NCBI RefSeq assembly: GCF_024723735.1
Contig: NZ_JANQDU010000002.1
Coordinates: forward strand, 186,001 to 250,000
DNA from: Frigidibacter sp. ROC022
GTDB taxonomy: Bacteria; Pseudomonadota; Alphaproteobacteria; Rhodobacterales; Rhodobacteraceae
Direction of reading: 5' to 3'
DNA length: 64,000 nucleotides
The notes under the pieces: generated by a model
The model's input: the letters and a program-made list of their open reading frames with translations, nothing else
Told to the model about the DNA's origin: nothing
The model's database searches: none
Translations under genes and position numbers: made by a program
Part shown: one piece after another, positions 33,466 through 42,601 of the stretch
Numbering within the stretch: position 1 is the stretch's first letter
How the letters are laid out: each line of letters starts with the position of its first letter

Positions 33466-34862
33466 TGCTGCCACGCCCCGGCCCCGCCTCGCTGCGGCTG
33501 ACGCTGGCGGTGGCGGCGGGGATCATCGTGATTTCGCTGGCGGCCATGGTGGCGCAGTATCGGCTGACCGAACGCAGCCTGACGGCCCGGCAGATCGAGC
33601 TTCTGCAAAGCGACATGGACGCCTTCGCGGCGCTCTACGAACAGCGCCGTATCCCGGCCCTGCGCCAGGCGATGGAATTCCGCGCCGGCACCGATCCGTT
33701 CGAGGCGATCTTCCTGTTGCAGGACAAGGCCGGCGAGAAACTGGCCGGGAATATCGAGACCTGGCCCGAGGGCCTGCCGGCGCTGGCCAGCGACGACTTC
33801 TCGATCACCGGCCTGCGCCAGTTCAACGTCATCCTTGGCGAGACCCTGACCTCCTATCAGGGCGTGACCCGGATGCTGCCGGGCGGCTTCCCGCTGCTGG
33901 TGGCGCGCGGCACCGGCGAGGTCGATCGCACCCTGGCCGATCTGCGGCAGATGATCTGGGTGGTTGCCGCCTTCATGGTTCTGGCCGCGCTGGCTGCCGG
34001 CTGGGTGGTGGCGCGGCTGGTACTGCGCCGGATCGAGCGGCTGAACGGTCTGGCCGACAGGGTCGCGGCAGGAGATCTGGCGGCCCGCCTGCCCGGCCCC
34101 CGCAGCCATGACGAGTTCGGCGCTCTGGAAGGCCATGTCCACCAGATGCTGGACCGGATCGAGACCCTGAACCGCGCCACCCACCGGCTGTCCGATTCCA
34201 TCGCGCATGAGCTGCGCACCCCGCTGAACCGGATGATGCAGAAGCTGCAGAACCTGAAGGGGCAGGATGCCGAGATTGCCGCCATACAGTCCGAGATGCG
34301 CGGCACGATCCGGATTTTCGACAGCCTGCTGGACATCTCCTCGGCCGAGGCGCAGTCCGGTTCGGCCGCCGGGGTCGTGCCGGTCGATCTCTCGCAATGC
34401 GCCGCCGAGGTGTTCGAGCTCTACGAGCCTCTGGGCGAGGACAAGGGACTGAATATGTCTATACATATCGACCCCGGTCTCTGGGTTCTCGGCGACCGCA
34501 ATCTGATCGCCCAGCTGCTGTCCAACCTGCTCGACAATGCGATCAAGTTCACGCCCGAGGGCGAATCCGTCACCCTCTCGCTGACCGAGGGCCCCGACCG
34601 CCACCTGCTGAGCGTCACCGATACCGGCCCCGGCCTGCCGGCGGAAATCCGCGACGAGGCATTCGAGCGTTTTGTCCGGGCCGAGCGGGATCGCACGACC
34701 AAGGGGCACGGGCTGGGGCTGGCGCTGGTGCAGGCGATCGCCACAAGGCACGGCGCCCGGCTGCGGCTGCTGCCGGTCGAGAAGGGTTTCGCGGTGGAGA
34801 CCGCCTGGCCCAAGCTGGCGCCGCCCGCCGCCGCTGCCCCGGGGCCGGAGTCCCCGGCCTGA
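33465..34862 (+). CDS. Membrane sensor histidine kinase
   Basis: A 465-residue two-span kinase. Membrane helices are at about 11-31 and 162-184, flanking a periplasmic sensor of about 130 residues. A HAMP region follows (about 185-238). The dimerisation/phosphoacceptor helix has His248 in DSIAHELRTPLNR. The ATPase domain shows the N box in LLSNLLDNAIKFTPEGE, the G1 box DTGPGLP and the G2 box GHGLGLALVQ. The periplasmic sensor matches no family I know, so the signal cannot be named; since its cognate targets are envelope proteases, an envelope cue is likely. The ATG shares its A with the regulator's TGA stop. The second caspase-like gene begins 94 bp downstream. Confidence 0.93.
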   Translation: MLPRPGPASLRLTLAVAAGIIVISLAAMVAQYRLTERSLTARQIELLQSDMDAFAALYEQRRIPALRQAMEFRAGTDPFEAIFLLQDKAGEKLAGNIETWPEGLPALASDDFSITGLRQFNVILGETLTSYQGVTRMLPGGFPLLVARGTGEVDRTLADLRQMIWVVAAFMVLAALAAGWVVARLVLRRIERLNGLADRVAAGDLAARLPGPRSHDEFGALEGHVHQMLDRIETLNRATHRLSDSIAHELRTPLNRMMQKLQNLKGQDAEIAAIQSEMRGTIRIFDSLLDISSAEAQSGSAAGVVPVDLSQCAAEVFELYEPLGEDKGLNMSIHIDPGLWVLGDRNLIAQLLSNLLDNAIKFTPEGESVTLSLTEGPDRHLLSVTDTGPGLPAEIRDEAFERFVRAERDRTTKGHGLGLALVQAIATRHGARLRLLPVEKGFAVETAWPKLAPPAAAAPGPESPA

Positions 34863-34891
34863 GCCCTTGTTCCCCGCCGGGGGGCCCTGGA

Positions 34892-34907
34892 TGACAAGTT
34901 CTGTTAG
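34892..34907 (+). promoter_or_regulatory. Shared island promoter element, copy 2
   Basis: The sequence TGACAA-GTTC-TGTTAG contains TGAC-N7-GTTA. It lies 50 bp upstream of the second caspase-like gene and after the kinase stop, so it may mark a separate promoter for the caspase/trypsin/helical-repeat genes. Confidence 0.45.
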
Positions 34908-34956
34908 GTAAACGACTTTCCTTGATTGGTTTGATCCAGCGGGTAGGTTGACGGAC

Positions 34957-36969
34957 ATGAGATTCCGCAACCGCCTCCTGTCTACCGTCTTGCCGCTGGC
35001 CCTTGGCGCCGCAAGCCCGGCCCTGGCCGAGGTGCGGGCCCTGCTGGTCGGGGTTTCGGATTATCACAGCCTGGATGCCGATCTGAAAGGGCCGCAGAAC
35101 GATGTCGGCCTGCTGGCCGATGCGCTGCTGGCGCGCGGCGCCGATCCGGCGCTGATCCGGGTGCTGACGACTCCGGGTGCCAGGCTGGCGCAGGGTCTGG
35201 CCCCCGCCGCCGACCCGACCCGCGCCGCGATCCTTGCCGCGCTGGACGATCTGGCCGCCAAGGCCGGGCCTGGCGACACGGTGATCTTCTACTACTCCGG
35301 CCATGGCTCGCAGGCGCCCGACCAGAACGGCGACGAGGCCGGCGGCTATGACGAGATTTTGCTGCCCTCGGACAGCACCGGCTGGCGCGGTGCGATCGGC
35401 GCGGTCGAGAACGCCATCGTCGATGACGAGTTGCAGGTGAAGATGCAGGCGATCCTCGATACCGGCGCCGAGTTGGTGGCGATCCTCGACGCCTGCCATT
35501 CCGCCACCGGCTTCCGGGCGGTCGGCGGCCTGGGCGAGGCCCGCTATGTCTCGCCGCAGTCGCTGGGCATCCCCGAGGACGGCGCCGGCAGCGATGGCGG
35601 CCATATCGCGCCGCCGCTGGTCGGGGATTTCGTCTTTCTCTACTCGTCGCAATCCGACGAGCGCAGCTTTGAATACCCCATCGGTGACAAGGACGATCCG
35701 GCCAACTGGTATGGCGATTTCACCCGCAACCTGACCGCGGTTCTGACCTCGGTGCCCGATCTGACCTGGGCGCAGGCGCTGGCGGCGGCGGCGGACGGGC
35801 TGAAGCAGGAACTGGCCAGCCAGACCCCGGATGGTGAAGGGGCGCTCGACCGGCCGGTCTTTGGCGCGGCCGGCGCGACCGAGGGCCGGATGCGGATCGA
35901 GGGCGGGCGCCTGATGGCCGGAATGCTGTCCGGCCTGGCCGAGGGCGCCACGGTCGAAATCTTCGACGCGGCGGCGGGCGGCGCCTCGCTGGGCATCGCG
36001 ACCCTGAAGGACGTGCAGGCCGCCGAGGCGGCGCTCGACTTCGACGGCGCCCTTCCCGCCACCGCCTATGCCGAGCTGCGGGCCCCGGGCCGACCGGCGC
36101 CGCTGCGGCTGGCGCCTCCGGTGGCGGCCGATGACGGCGATTATTCCGAGGCCCTGGCGATGGTGGCGCATATCAAGGACGCCGACCTTGTCGACGGGCT
36201 GGTCTGGACCGAGGACGATTATGACATGCGGCTGGTGCTGGTCGATGGCGAGATCGCCATCGTCGGCCGCGATGGCGTGCTGGACCCGGAAGGGCCGGGC
36301 AGTTCGCCCCGGATCAAGGTGACGGACGGTCAGGACGTGATCCTGGGCTTTCTCGACCGCGCGGTGCGGCTGGAGCGGTTGCAGGCGGCGCTCTCGGCCG
36401 CCGAGGGCAGGAAGCGCGGCCTGAGCCTTCCGGGCACCGGGCTGAAGGTCGAGGCCGAGCGGCTGGAAGCGGCCAAGGACGGCGCCGAATGCGGCGAACC
36501 GGACGGCCTGTCGATGAAGCTGAAGGACCGCGGCGCGGTCAGCGATTGCGACCAGGTCTGGCTGGCGCTGAAGAACAATTCGCGCACCGCGCAGGACGTG
36601 ACGGTGCTCTATGTCGATCGGGACATGCATGTGGTGCCGATCTGGCCGCAGGACGGGCTGTCGAACCGGGTCGCCTTTGGCGAGACGGTGGATGTCGGCC
36701 TGCAGATCGAGGCGGCCGGGCTGCCGGGCGGGGTCGAGCAGATCATCGTCATCGCGGTTCCGGCCCGCGACGGGGCGCCGCGCACGGTGCTCACCGGGCT
36801 GGCAGATGCCGGGCAGATGCGCGAGGTTGGTGCAGCGCCCGGATCGGCCACCGAAGACTGGCTTCTGGCTGCAGCGGACCCGGAAGGGCAAAGCCGTGCC
36901 GTGGGTCCGGGCGCCAAGCCCGACCCGGTGAAGGTAACACGGATCAGAGTGGTTCTGACCGCCGACTAA
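34957..36969 (+). CDS. Exported caspase-like protease 2, 670 aa
   Basis: An exported Cys protease with a signal peptide at about 1-24 (ends ASPALAE). The p20-like domain opens VRALLVGVSDYHSLD; catalytic His116 is in FYYSGHGSQ and catalytic Cys180 in AILDACHSATG, again with Asp178 at the C-minus-2 position that goes with basic P1 specificity. The domain runs to about 300. The rest is non-catalytic: a linker with LSGLAEGATVEIFDAAAGG and a beta-rich tail (LALKNNSRTAQDVTVLYVDRD, about 525) shared with the first caspase-like protein. The ATG at 34957 is preferred to a TTG nine bases earlier. It lies 24 bp before the serine protease gene, which it may activate. Confidence 0.88.
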   Translation: MRFRNRLLSTVLPLALGAASPALAEVRALLVGVSDYHSLDADLKGPQNDVGLLADALLARGADPALIRVLTTPGARLAQGLAPAADPTRAAILAALDDLAAKAGPGDTVIFYYSGHGSQAPDQNGDEAGGYDEILLPSDSTGWRGAIGAVENAIVDDELQVKMQAILDTGAELVAILDACHSATGFRAVGGLGEARYVSPQSLGIPEDGAGSDGGHIAPPLVGDFVFLYSSQSDERSFEYPIGDKDDPANWYGDFTRNLTAVLTSVPDLTWAQALAAAADGLKQELASQTPDGEGALDRPVFGAAGATEGRMRIEGGRLMAGMLSGLAEGATVEIFDAAAGGASLGIATLKDVQAAEAALDFDGALPATAYAELRAPGRPAPLRLAPPVAADDGDYSEALAMVAHIKDADLVDGLVWTEDDYDMRLVLVDGEIAIVGRDGVLDPEGPGSSPRIKVTDGQDVILGFLDRAVRLERLQAALSAAEGRKRGLSLPGTGLKVEAERLEAAKDGAECGEPDGLSMKLKDRGAVSDCDQVWLALKNNSRTAQDVTVLYVDRDMHVVPIWPQDGLSNRVAFGETVDVGLQIEAAGLPGGVEQIIVIAVPARDGAPRTVLTGLADAGQMREVGAAPGSATEDWLLAAADPEGQSRAVGPGAKPDPVKVTRIRVVLTAD

Positions 36970-36993
36970 CGTGGGTTTTGAAGGAGAACGGGA

Positions 36994-38061
36994 ATGAATT
37001 TCAAACTGAAGCATCTGCCGCTGGTTGCGGCGATCTGTGCCGGGCTGGCAGGTGTCGCCCTGGCGCAGGACGGCAGTTCGACCGATATCAAGGCAGAATC
37101 GAAATCGCCCTTCGACTATGCCGCGAGCGGCGAGAAGGACGGCTACCTGAAGATGGAGGAAGAGGCGGCCAAGTCCGGCGGCGGCAAGGTGATCGGTGGC
37201 CAGCTGGCCGAGGAAGGCGCCTGGCCCTGGCAGGTCGGCCTGATGGTCGCCGGGGCGCCGGTCGGGCCGGACGCGCAGTTCTGCGGTGGCTCGCTGGTGC
37301 TCGACACCTGGGTGCTGACCGCCGCGCATTGCGTCCACATGGCCGACCCGCAGGGCGTCTATCGCGACATTCCGGCAGACCGGATCATGGTCCTTGCCGG
37401 CACCAACCATCTGGCGCCCGGCCAGGGTGACCTGATCCCGGTGGCCGCCATCTTCCGGCATCCCGACTATGTCGGCACCGAGTTCGACAACGACATCGCG
37501 CTGATCAAGCTCGCCCGCGCCCCGAAGGTCGCCTATCAGACCATCACCGTGCCCGAGCCGGACTTCGGCGAGGTTCTGGACCAGCCCGGCGTTCCGACGA
37601 TCGTCACCGGCTGGGGTCTGGTGAACGGCGGCGGCCATCCGGCCGACATGTATCAGACCGAAATCCAGGTCATGGCCCGCGATCTCTGCAACGGCGCGAT
37701 CATGGAAGCCCGCGCCAACGAGGCGGCTGCCGCCTTCACCCATGCCGCCGAGACCTTCAACCTGTCGGAAGAGGACACCGACGCCGCCTGGGGTGCGCTG
37801 GTCGAAAGGGCGCCGCTGCCGCTGACCGAGAACATGATCTGCTCGGGCAGTTTCGAGGGCGGCAAGACCTCGTGCCAGGGTGACTCGGGCGGGCCTCTGG
37901 TGGTGCCGCTGGAAGACGGAACCTACATCCAGGCCGGCGTCGTGAGCTGGGGGCTGTCGGCCTCGGCCACCTCGACCTGCGCCGAGGACGCGCCGTTCTC
38001 GGCCTATACCAAGATCTCGAAATTCGTGCCCTGGCTCGAGGCCACGATCAACGGGAACTGA
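36994..38061 (+). CDS. Secreted chymotrypsin-fold (S1A) serine protease zymogen
   Basis: A 355-residue exported zymogen: signal peptide about 1-24, then a propeptide to Lys65. Activation should occur at Lys65-Val66 in GGGKVIGGQL, freeing the VIGG N-terminus. The triad is His112 (LTAAHCV), Asp167 (EFDNDIALIKL) and Ser298 (CQGDSGGPLV). The residue six before Ser298, which is Asp189 in trypsin, is Thr292, so cleavage after Arg or Lys is not expected; self-activation at Lys65 is thus unlikely. An insert of about 35 residues lies at 233-280. A strong ribosome site (AAGGAG) precedes the ATG. It is placed between a caspase-like protease and the helical-repeat gene in one same-strand unit. Confidence 0.92.
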   Translation: MNFKLKHLPLVAAICAGLAGVALAQDGSSTDIKAESKSPFDYAASGEKDGYLKMEEEAAKSGGGKVIGGQLAEEGAWPWQVGLMVAGAPVGPDAQFCGGSLVLDTWVLTAAHCVHMADPQGVYRDIPADRIMVLAGTNHLAPGQGDLIPVAAIFRHPDYVGTEFDNDIALIKLARAPKVAYQTITVPEPDFGEVLDQPGVPTIVTGWGLVNGGGHPADMYQTEIQVMARDLCNGAIMEARANEAAAAFTHAAETFNLSEEDTDAAWGALVERAPLPLTENMICSGSFEGGKTSCQGDSGGPLVVPLEDGTYIQAGVVSWGLSASATSTCAEDAPFSAYTKISKFVPWLEATINGN

Positions 38062-38065
38062 CCGG

Positions 38066-40795
38066 GTGGCTGCGGCCACCGAACCAACCACGGCGGGGCC
38101 GGGCATCATGCCCGGCCCCTCTGGCACGACAGGGCTGCTGGCAGTCCTGCTTGCCCTGGGTCTGACGATCGGCCCGGCGTCGCCGGTCCGGGCACAGGAT
38201 CAGGGCATGAACGCGCCGGCCCCGGCGGCCGCGCCCCCGTCCGAGGCCGGGCGGCCATCTCCGGAACAGGTTCTGGCCCTGGTGGCCGAGGGCGAGGCGC
38301 TGCTGGCCGCGGGCGACCTTCCCGGCGCCGAGGCGAAGCTGCGCGAGGCCAATGACGCGACCTTCCTCTTCACCTATTCCGACCCGCTGGTGAAATTCTA
38401 TCCCAACCTCGCCTTTGCCCGGTTCTACCGGCGGACCGGGGACTGGCGGCAGATGGTCCGCTATGCCGCCTCGGTCGCCTCGGCGCTCGAAACGGCGGGG
38501 CTGGGCACGCATCCCTACCGGATCGAGGCGCTGCTCTATCAGGGTGCGGCCCTCTACGAGATCGAGCGGCGGGTCGAGGCCGAGCCGCTTCTGCGCTCTG
38601 CGTTCGGCGAGACGCGGGACCGCCCCGAAATGGCCGGGCTGCACGAACTGGCGACCTATTACCTGGCGCGGGTCCTGTCGGACCTGAAGGCGCCGGATGC
38701 CGCCGAAATCCGCAACCACCTCTTCGATCTGGAAGGCAGCACGGTGACCATCGCGCAGGTCGCCGCGGTGGTCTACGAAGGGGTCCTGGCCCTGCGCCGC
38801 GCCGGTGCGGACCCGGACCGGCTGGCGCGGCAGATGGCCGGGCTGGTCGAGGCGCTCGAGGACAGCCCCGGCTTCGACCCGCTGGAACTGGCCCGCTACC
38901 GCAGCTACCTCGGCCTGCTGCTGTCCAACGCCTATCGCGACGAAGAGGCGCTGGAGTTGTTCCGGCAGGTGCACAGGACGCTGACCGAGGCCGGGGCCTA
39001 TGACTCGGCCTATTACTGGAACGTCCAGCGACTAGCGATGGAGACCCGTATCCTCGGCGATCCCGAGGCGGCGCGGCGGCTTCTGCAATCCGAACTGGCG
39101 GCGCTGAAAGAGCGCGGCGCCGGGCCCTTCTTCGCGGCGGTCTATCTGGGCAATCTCGGAGAATTCTCCGAGGTGCTGGGCGAACCGGCCGTTGCGCAGC
39201 GCTATTACCGCGAAGCCTATGCCGAGCTGCGCAAGATGTATCCGGCCAGTCACAAGCAGGTCCGCGAGATGCGCGACCGGATCGACCGGAGCGCCGAGGA
39301 CATTCTGGCCTTTTCCTTTGCCGGGGAACTGGGCGTGGTGCAGGGGCTGGACTACAGCGCCCGGGCCGATGCCTCGGACACGCTGCGGATGTTCCTGCAA
39401 GGCGATTTCGTGGCACTGGAACTGGCGCAGGACGAGGCCCGCGCCGCGACCGGCGACAATGCGCTGTCCGAGCTGAACCGGGCGATGCTGCTGGGGCTTA
39501 GCGGCACATATGACGGCGCAATGGAGGCCCTGGCACAGGCCCGCCGCCTGGCGGTGATCGACCCCGGCACGCTGTCGCCGCAGGCGCCGATCCTCGACCT
39601 GACGGAGGCGCTGGCCCTGCTCTGGGGCAGCGGTCACGACCTGGCGCGGGCGCCGGGCGTGCTGGCGCTGGCCGGGGCCAAGGCGGGGCTGATGAGCGAT
39701 GCGGAACGCTCGCTCTATCTGGCGCTGGAGCTTTGCGCCGCCTATCAGGCGCAGGCACCGCAGGCCGAGGTTCTGGCCGCCCTTGGGCGCTGGCAGGCCG
39801 AGGCCGGACCGCAACCGGGGCCGCTGGGCATGATGGCGCGGCTCCTGGTGCTGGAAGCGGCCGGTCCGGTGGCCGAGACCGAGGCGATGCGTGCGTTGCT
39901 GGACGGGTTGCAGGCCGAAGCCCGGACCAGCGGAATGCACCTGGCCGGGTCGCTGGCCGAAATGCTCTATCTGACCTCGGTCGGCTACGAGATCGCCAAC
40001 GAGACCACGGTGCCGCGGCTGACCCTGCTGGAACATGATCTGAGCCTCGGCCTGCCGGAACATCACCTGATGCTGGTCGCGGCGCGGATCGGGCTTTCGA
40101 ATGCGCTGGACTGGCGCGACCGGACGCTGGACTCGCTCGACTGGCTGCGCCGGGCCAGCGAAGACCTGCGGCTCAATCCGTTTCACGCGCCCGACCATCT
40201 GGCATTTCTGCTGGCGCAACAGGCCAATATCTTTGCCAGCCAGGGCGATGTCGCGATCGGCGCGACATTGGCCCAGCAGGCCTATCAGGGGCTCGACCCG
40301 GCCCGCGACCGGCCCGGCTTTGCGGTGGCGGTGATCCGCGCCTATGCCGGGCTGCGGTGGGAACAGAGCGGCGACCCCGCCCTGGCGGAAGAGGTCTATC
40401 GCCGCCATGTCGAGGATGCCGCCTTTCTGGCCCGGCTCGGCCCCCAGGACCGCGCCCGACTGTTGCAGGACTATGCCGAGACGATCTGGGACATCGACTA
40501 TCCCGCCGCCGAGGCGCTGTTCGTCCGGGCCGCGGCGGCGCTGGCCGAGGCCGAGACGCTGGACAGCCGCAGCCAGCAGAGTTCGATCCTGTTCAGCCGG
40601 GCGATTGCCGCCTATTTCAACGGCCATGCGGCGGCCGCCTGGCGGGCGATGACCGAGGCCAACGACCTGCGCCGGACCTGGGCCCGGGACCAGATCGCCG
40701 CCGGAGCGGTGGCGGCGATCGGCGGCAGCGACCGCAACCGCGCCGCATGGGAAGCCGCGATCGGCTGGGACTATGCGCAAAGCCTGGCGGAATAG
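38066..40795 (+). CDS. Large exported helical-repeat (TPR-like) protein
   Basis: A 909-residue protein with a signal peptide (core LLAVLLALGLTIGPASPVRA, cleaved near residue 44) followed by almost continuous helices. Pairs resemble tetratricopeptide units, e.g. ALLAAGDLPGAEAKLREAN, EALELFRQVHRTLTEAGAY and EVYRRHVEDAAFLARLG. No catalytic motif is visible. Proteins of this architecture often carry a CHAT domain at the end; here the CHAT is a separate gene converging from the other strand 45 bp away. The GTG at 38066 lies 4 bp past the protease stop; an ATG at 38108 directly before the signal peptide is an alternative start. It may scaffold the protease set in the periplasm. Confidence 0.8.
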   Translation: MAAATEPTTAGPGIMPGPSGTTGLLAVLLALGLTIGPASPVRAQDQGMNAPAPAAAPPSEAGRPSPEQVLALVAEGEALLAAGDLPGAEAKLREANDATFLFTYSDPLVKFYPNLAFARFYRRTGDWRQMVRYAASVASALETAGLGTHPYRIEALLYQGAALYEIERRVEAEPLLRSAFGETRDRPEMAGLHELATYYLARVLSDLKAPDAAEIRNHLFDLEGSTVTIAQVAAVVYEGVLALRRAGADPDRLARQMAGLVEALEDSPGFDPLELARYRSYLGLLLSNAYRDEEALELFRQVHRTLTEAGAYDSAYYWNVQRLAMETRILGDPEAARRLLQSELAALKERGAGPFFAAVYLGNLGEFSEVLGEPAVAQRYYREAYAELRKMYPASHKQVREMRDRIDRSAEDILAFSFAGELGVVQGLDYSARADASDTLRMFLQGDFVALELAQDEARAATGDNALSELNRAMLLGLSGTYDGAMEALAQARRLAVIDPGTLSPQAPILDLTEALALLWGSGHDLARAPGVLALAGAKAGLMSDAERSLYLALELCAAYQAQAPQAEVLAALGRWQAEAGPQPGPLGMMARLLVLEAAGPVAETEAMRALLDGLQAEARTSGMHLAGSLAEMLYLTSVGYEIANETTVPRLTLLEHDLSLGLPEHHLMLVAARIGLSNALDWRDRTLDSLDWLRRASEDLRLNPFHAPDHLAFLLAQQANIFASQGDVAIGATLAQQAYQGLDPARDRPGFAVAVIRAYAGLRWEQSGDPALAEEVYRRHVEDAAFLARLGPQDRARLLQDYAETIWDIDYPAAEALFVRAAAALAEAETLDSRSQQSSILFSRAIAAYFNGHAAAAWRAMTEANDLRRTWARDQIAAGAVAAIGGSDRNRAAWEAAIGWDYAQSLAE

Positions 40796-40840
40796 GGCGC
40801 GGCGCGGGGGGCAGTGAAGGCCCCGGGGGCGCGCCTGACC

Positions 40841-42520
40841 TCAGAACCCGGCGCCGCCCTCGCCCACCACCACGAAGGGCGCCCAGATCCGGGGCTGGGC
40901 AAACCGGTCCTCGGACCGATCGTCCAGCAGGGCCAACATCGCCTGCCGCAGGGCCTCGGCCCGGGGCGCCGGATGCTCGGCGTCATACATCCGGCCCAGC
41001 ATCCCGGTGGTCAGGACCCGGGCGGCATAGTCGTCCACCGGCCAGTGCGAAACCAGGATCGCCCGCGCCCCGGCAAAAATGAAGGCCCGCGCCAGCCCGG
41101 ACAGGCCCTCGGCCCCCGGGGTGCCGTCGGAGCCGGCGGTGTTGCAGGCCGAGAGGATCACCAGATTGGCGGAGAGCTTGAGCTGCGCCGCCTCGGAAGC
41201 GGTCAGCAGGGCGTCGTCCAGTTCCGACGGCGCGGCGGGCGGGGTGAAGACCAGCGCCGGCTCGCTCAGCCCCGGCAGACCGTCCGCGAGCAGGCCATGG
41301 GTGGCGAAGGCGATCACGTCGGCCTGCGACAGGTCGGCGGCCTTCACCGCGGCCTCGGTCGCTGCGGCGCCGAGATGCACCGAGCCGCCCGGCGCCGCCA
41401 TCGCCTGCGCCAGGGCCCGCAATTCGGCGGCCGTGTTGGGCAGCGGCGTCAGGTCGGCGACCCGGGCCACGTCCTCGTAGGCGCCACGGGTAAAGACCGC
41501 GCCTTCGGAGTCCCCGGCGGCCGCCACCTGATCCAGCCTGTAGCCCAGCAGCGGATCGCCGAAGCCGACAAAGGGGCTGGCCCCGGGATCGCGCGGCAGC
41601 GGCGCCTTGGCCCGGCGCAGAACCCCCAGGGCCGAGACCGAGGGCAAGGTGGTCAGCGCATGGCTGCGGACCAGCCAGGGCGTCGCCCGCAGCGCCGCCG
41701 GATCGCTGTCGTCGCCTTCGGGCGGGGCAGTGACCAGCACCGCCGGCGGCAGCGAGGTCAGCGGCCCGTCGAGCACCAGCATCAGGTGATCGGCCCCGGC
41801 AAAGACCGGCGCCACCGGGGCGAAGAGCTGTGACCAGAGTTGCCAGGAAGCTGCCCGGTTGAACGGCGTGGCGCGCCGCCGCAATGTCTTGCCGCCCAAT
41901 GCGATGCCGCCGCGGTTGTCCACCTCGGTGGTCAGCGCGCCGCGCAGCACCTTGACCCGGCCCTCGATCTGCGCCGCGTCGATCTCGACCCGGTTCCAGG
42001 CCGCCTCGGTCTTCGACACCGCCCAGATGTAGAAGAACGTGTCGTCGGTGAGGGTCAGGATCAGCGCCTCGCCCGGGGCCAGGGCGGCCTGCACCTCGGG
42101 AAGGCTCATCGGGCTGGGATTGGTCAACTCGCGGAACTCGGGAAAATCCCGTGCCAGCCTGGCATCGAACCTTTCCAGATCGCCGCGCCGGGCCTCGATC
42201 ACCCCGCGCAGGCGCTCGACTTCGGATTCGGCCCGGCTGCCGGTGCCGATCGACAGCACTCCCAGCAGGTTCACCGCCTCCTGCAGGGCATCGGCGGCAT
42301 CCTGACGCTGGCGCAGCAGCGCCGCCAGTTCGTCGGTTCCGGCGGCGATCCGCACCGCCGCCTGGGCCAACGCCTGGCCGGCTGCCGATGCGGCGGCGGT
42401 CTGTGCCGACAGAAAGACCCGGTCGCGCACCTCGGCCCTCGTCTCGGCCCCGACCCGGCCCGAGAGGGCGAGCAGGGCGAGCAGGGCGACAAGGGCAAGG
42501 CAGGCGACCGGGTTCCGCAT
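40841..42520 (-). CDS. Exported CHAT-domain Cys protease
   Basis: A 559-residue protein. The signal peptide is about 1-25. A helical region (26-135) precedes the CHAT domain (about 140-555). The catalytic pair is His408 in DVIAFATHGLL and Cys459 in LVILSACNTAG, both intact; the substrate-binding side includes FVGFGDPLLG and TPLPNTAAELRAL, as in other CHATs. CHAT domains are caspase/separase relatives that usually cut after a specific sequence inside larger complexes. Unlike many relatives it lacks its own TPR array, which is found in the convergent gene at 38066. The ATG at 42520 follows a hairpin in the gap to the small exported protein gene. Export and gene order differ from cytoplasmic defence CHATs. 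Confidence 0.88.
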   Translation of the reverse strand: MRNPVACLALVALLALLALSGRVGAETRAEVRDRVFLSAQTAAASAAGQALAQAAVRIAAGTDELAALLRQRQDAADALQEAVNLLGVLSIGTGSRAESEVERLRGVIEARRGDLERFDARLARDFPEFRELTNPSPMSLPEVQAALAPGEALILTLTDDTFFYIWAVSKTEAAWNRVEIDAAQIEGRVKVLRGALTTEVDNRGGIALGGKTLRRRATPFNRAASWQLWSQLFAPVAPVFAGADHLMLVLDGPLTSLPPAVLVTAPPEGDDSDPAALRATPWLVRSHALTTLPSVSALGVLRRAKAPLPRDPGASPFVGFGDPLLGYRLDQVAAAGDSEGAVFTRGAYEDVARVADLTPLPNTAAELRALAQAMAAPGGSVHLGAAATEAAVKAADLSQADVIAFATHGLLADGLPGLSEPALVFTPPAAPSELDDALLTASEAAQLKLSANLVILSACNTAGSDGTPGAEGLSGLARAFIFAGARAILVSHWPVDDYAARVLTTGMLGRMYDAEHPAPRAEALRQAMLALLDDRSEDRFAQPRIWAPFVVVGEGGAGF

Positions 42521-42546
42521 TCTCTTCGGGACCTTTCAAACGATCG

Positions 42547-42578
42547 CCCGCCGCGCCGGGGAGAGACGGCGCGGCGGG
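42547..42578 (-). terminator. Strong hairpin between small exported protein and CHAT genes
   Basis: A perfect 12-bp stem, CCCGCCGCGCCG (42547-42558) with CGGCGCGGCGGG (42567-42578), and an 8-nt loop, in an 82-bp gap. It would limit read-through, so the small protein should be made in excess over the CHAT protease. Confidence 0.8.
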
Positions 42579-42601
42579 ACTGACCGGACCTGAAGCTCAG
42601 A

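Noticed and set aside
34912-34936. TTGAT-N4-TTGAT in the gap before the second caspase-like gene as an FNR box
   Set aside because: The two halves are direct rather than inverted repeats, so FNR would not bind as a dimer.
38066-42520. TPR plus CHAT as part of a type III-E CRISPR (Craspase-like) effector
   Set aside because: No repeat array, no gRAMP/Cas7-like or adaptation gene is present, and both proteins carry signal peptides, which excludes a cytoplasmic CRISPR role.
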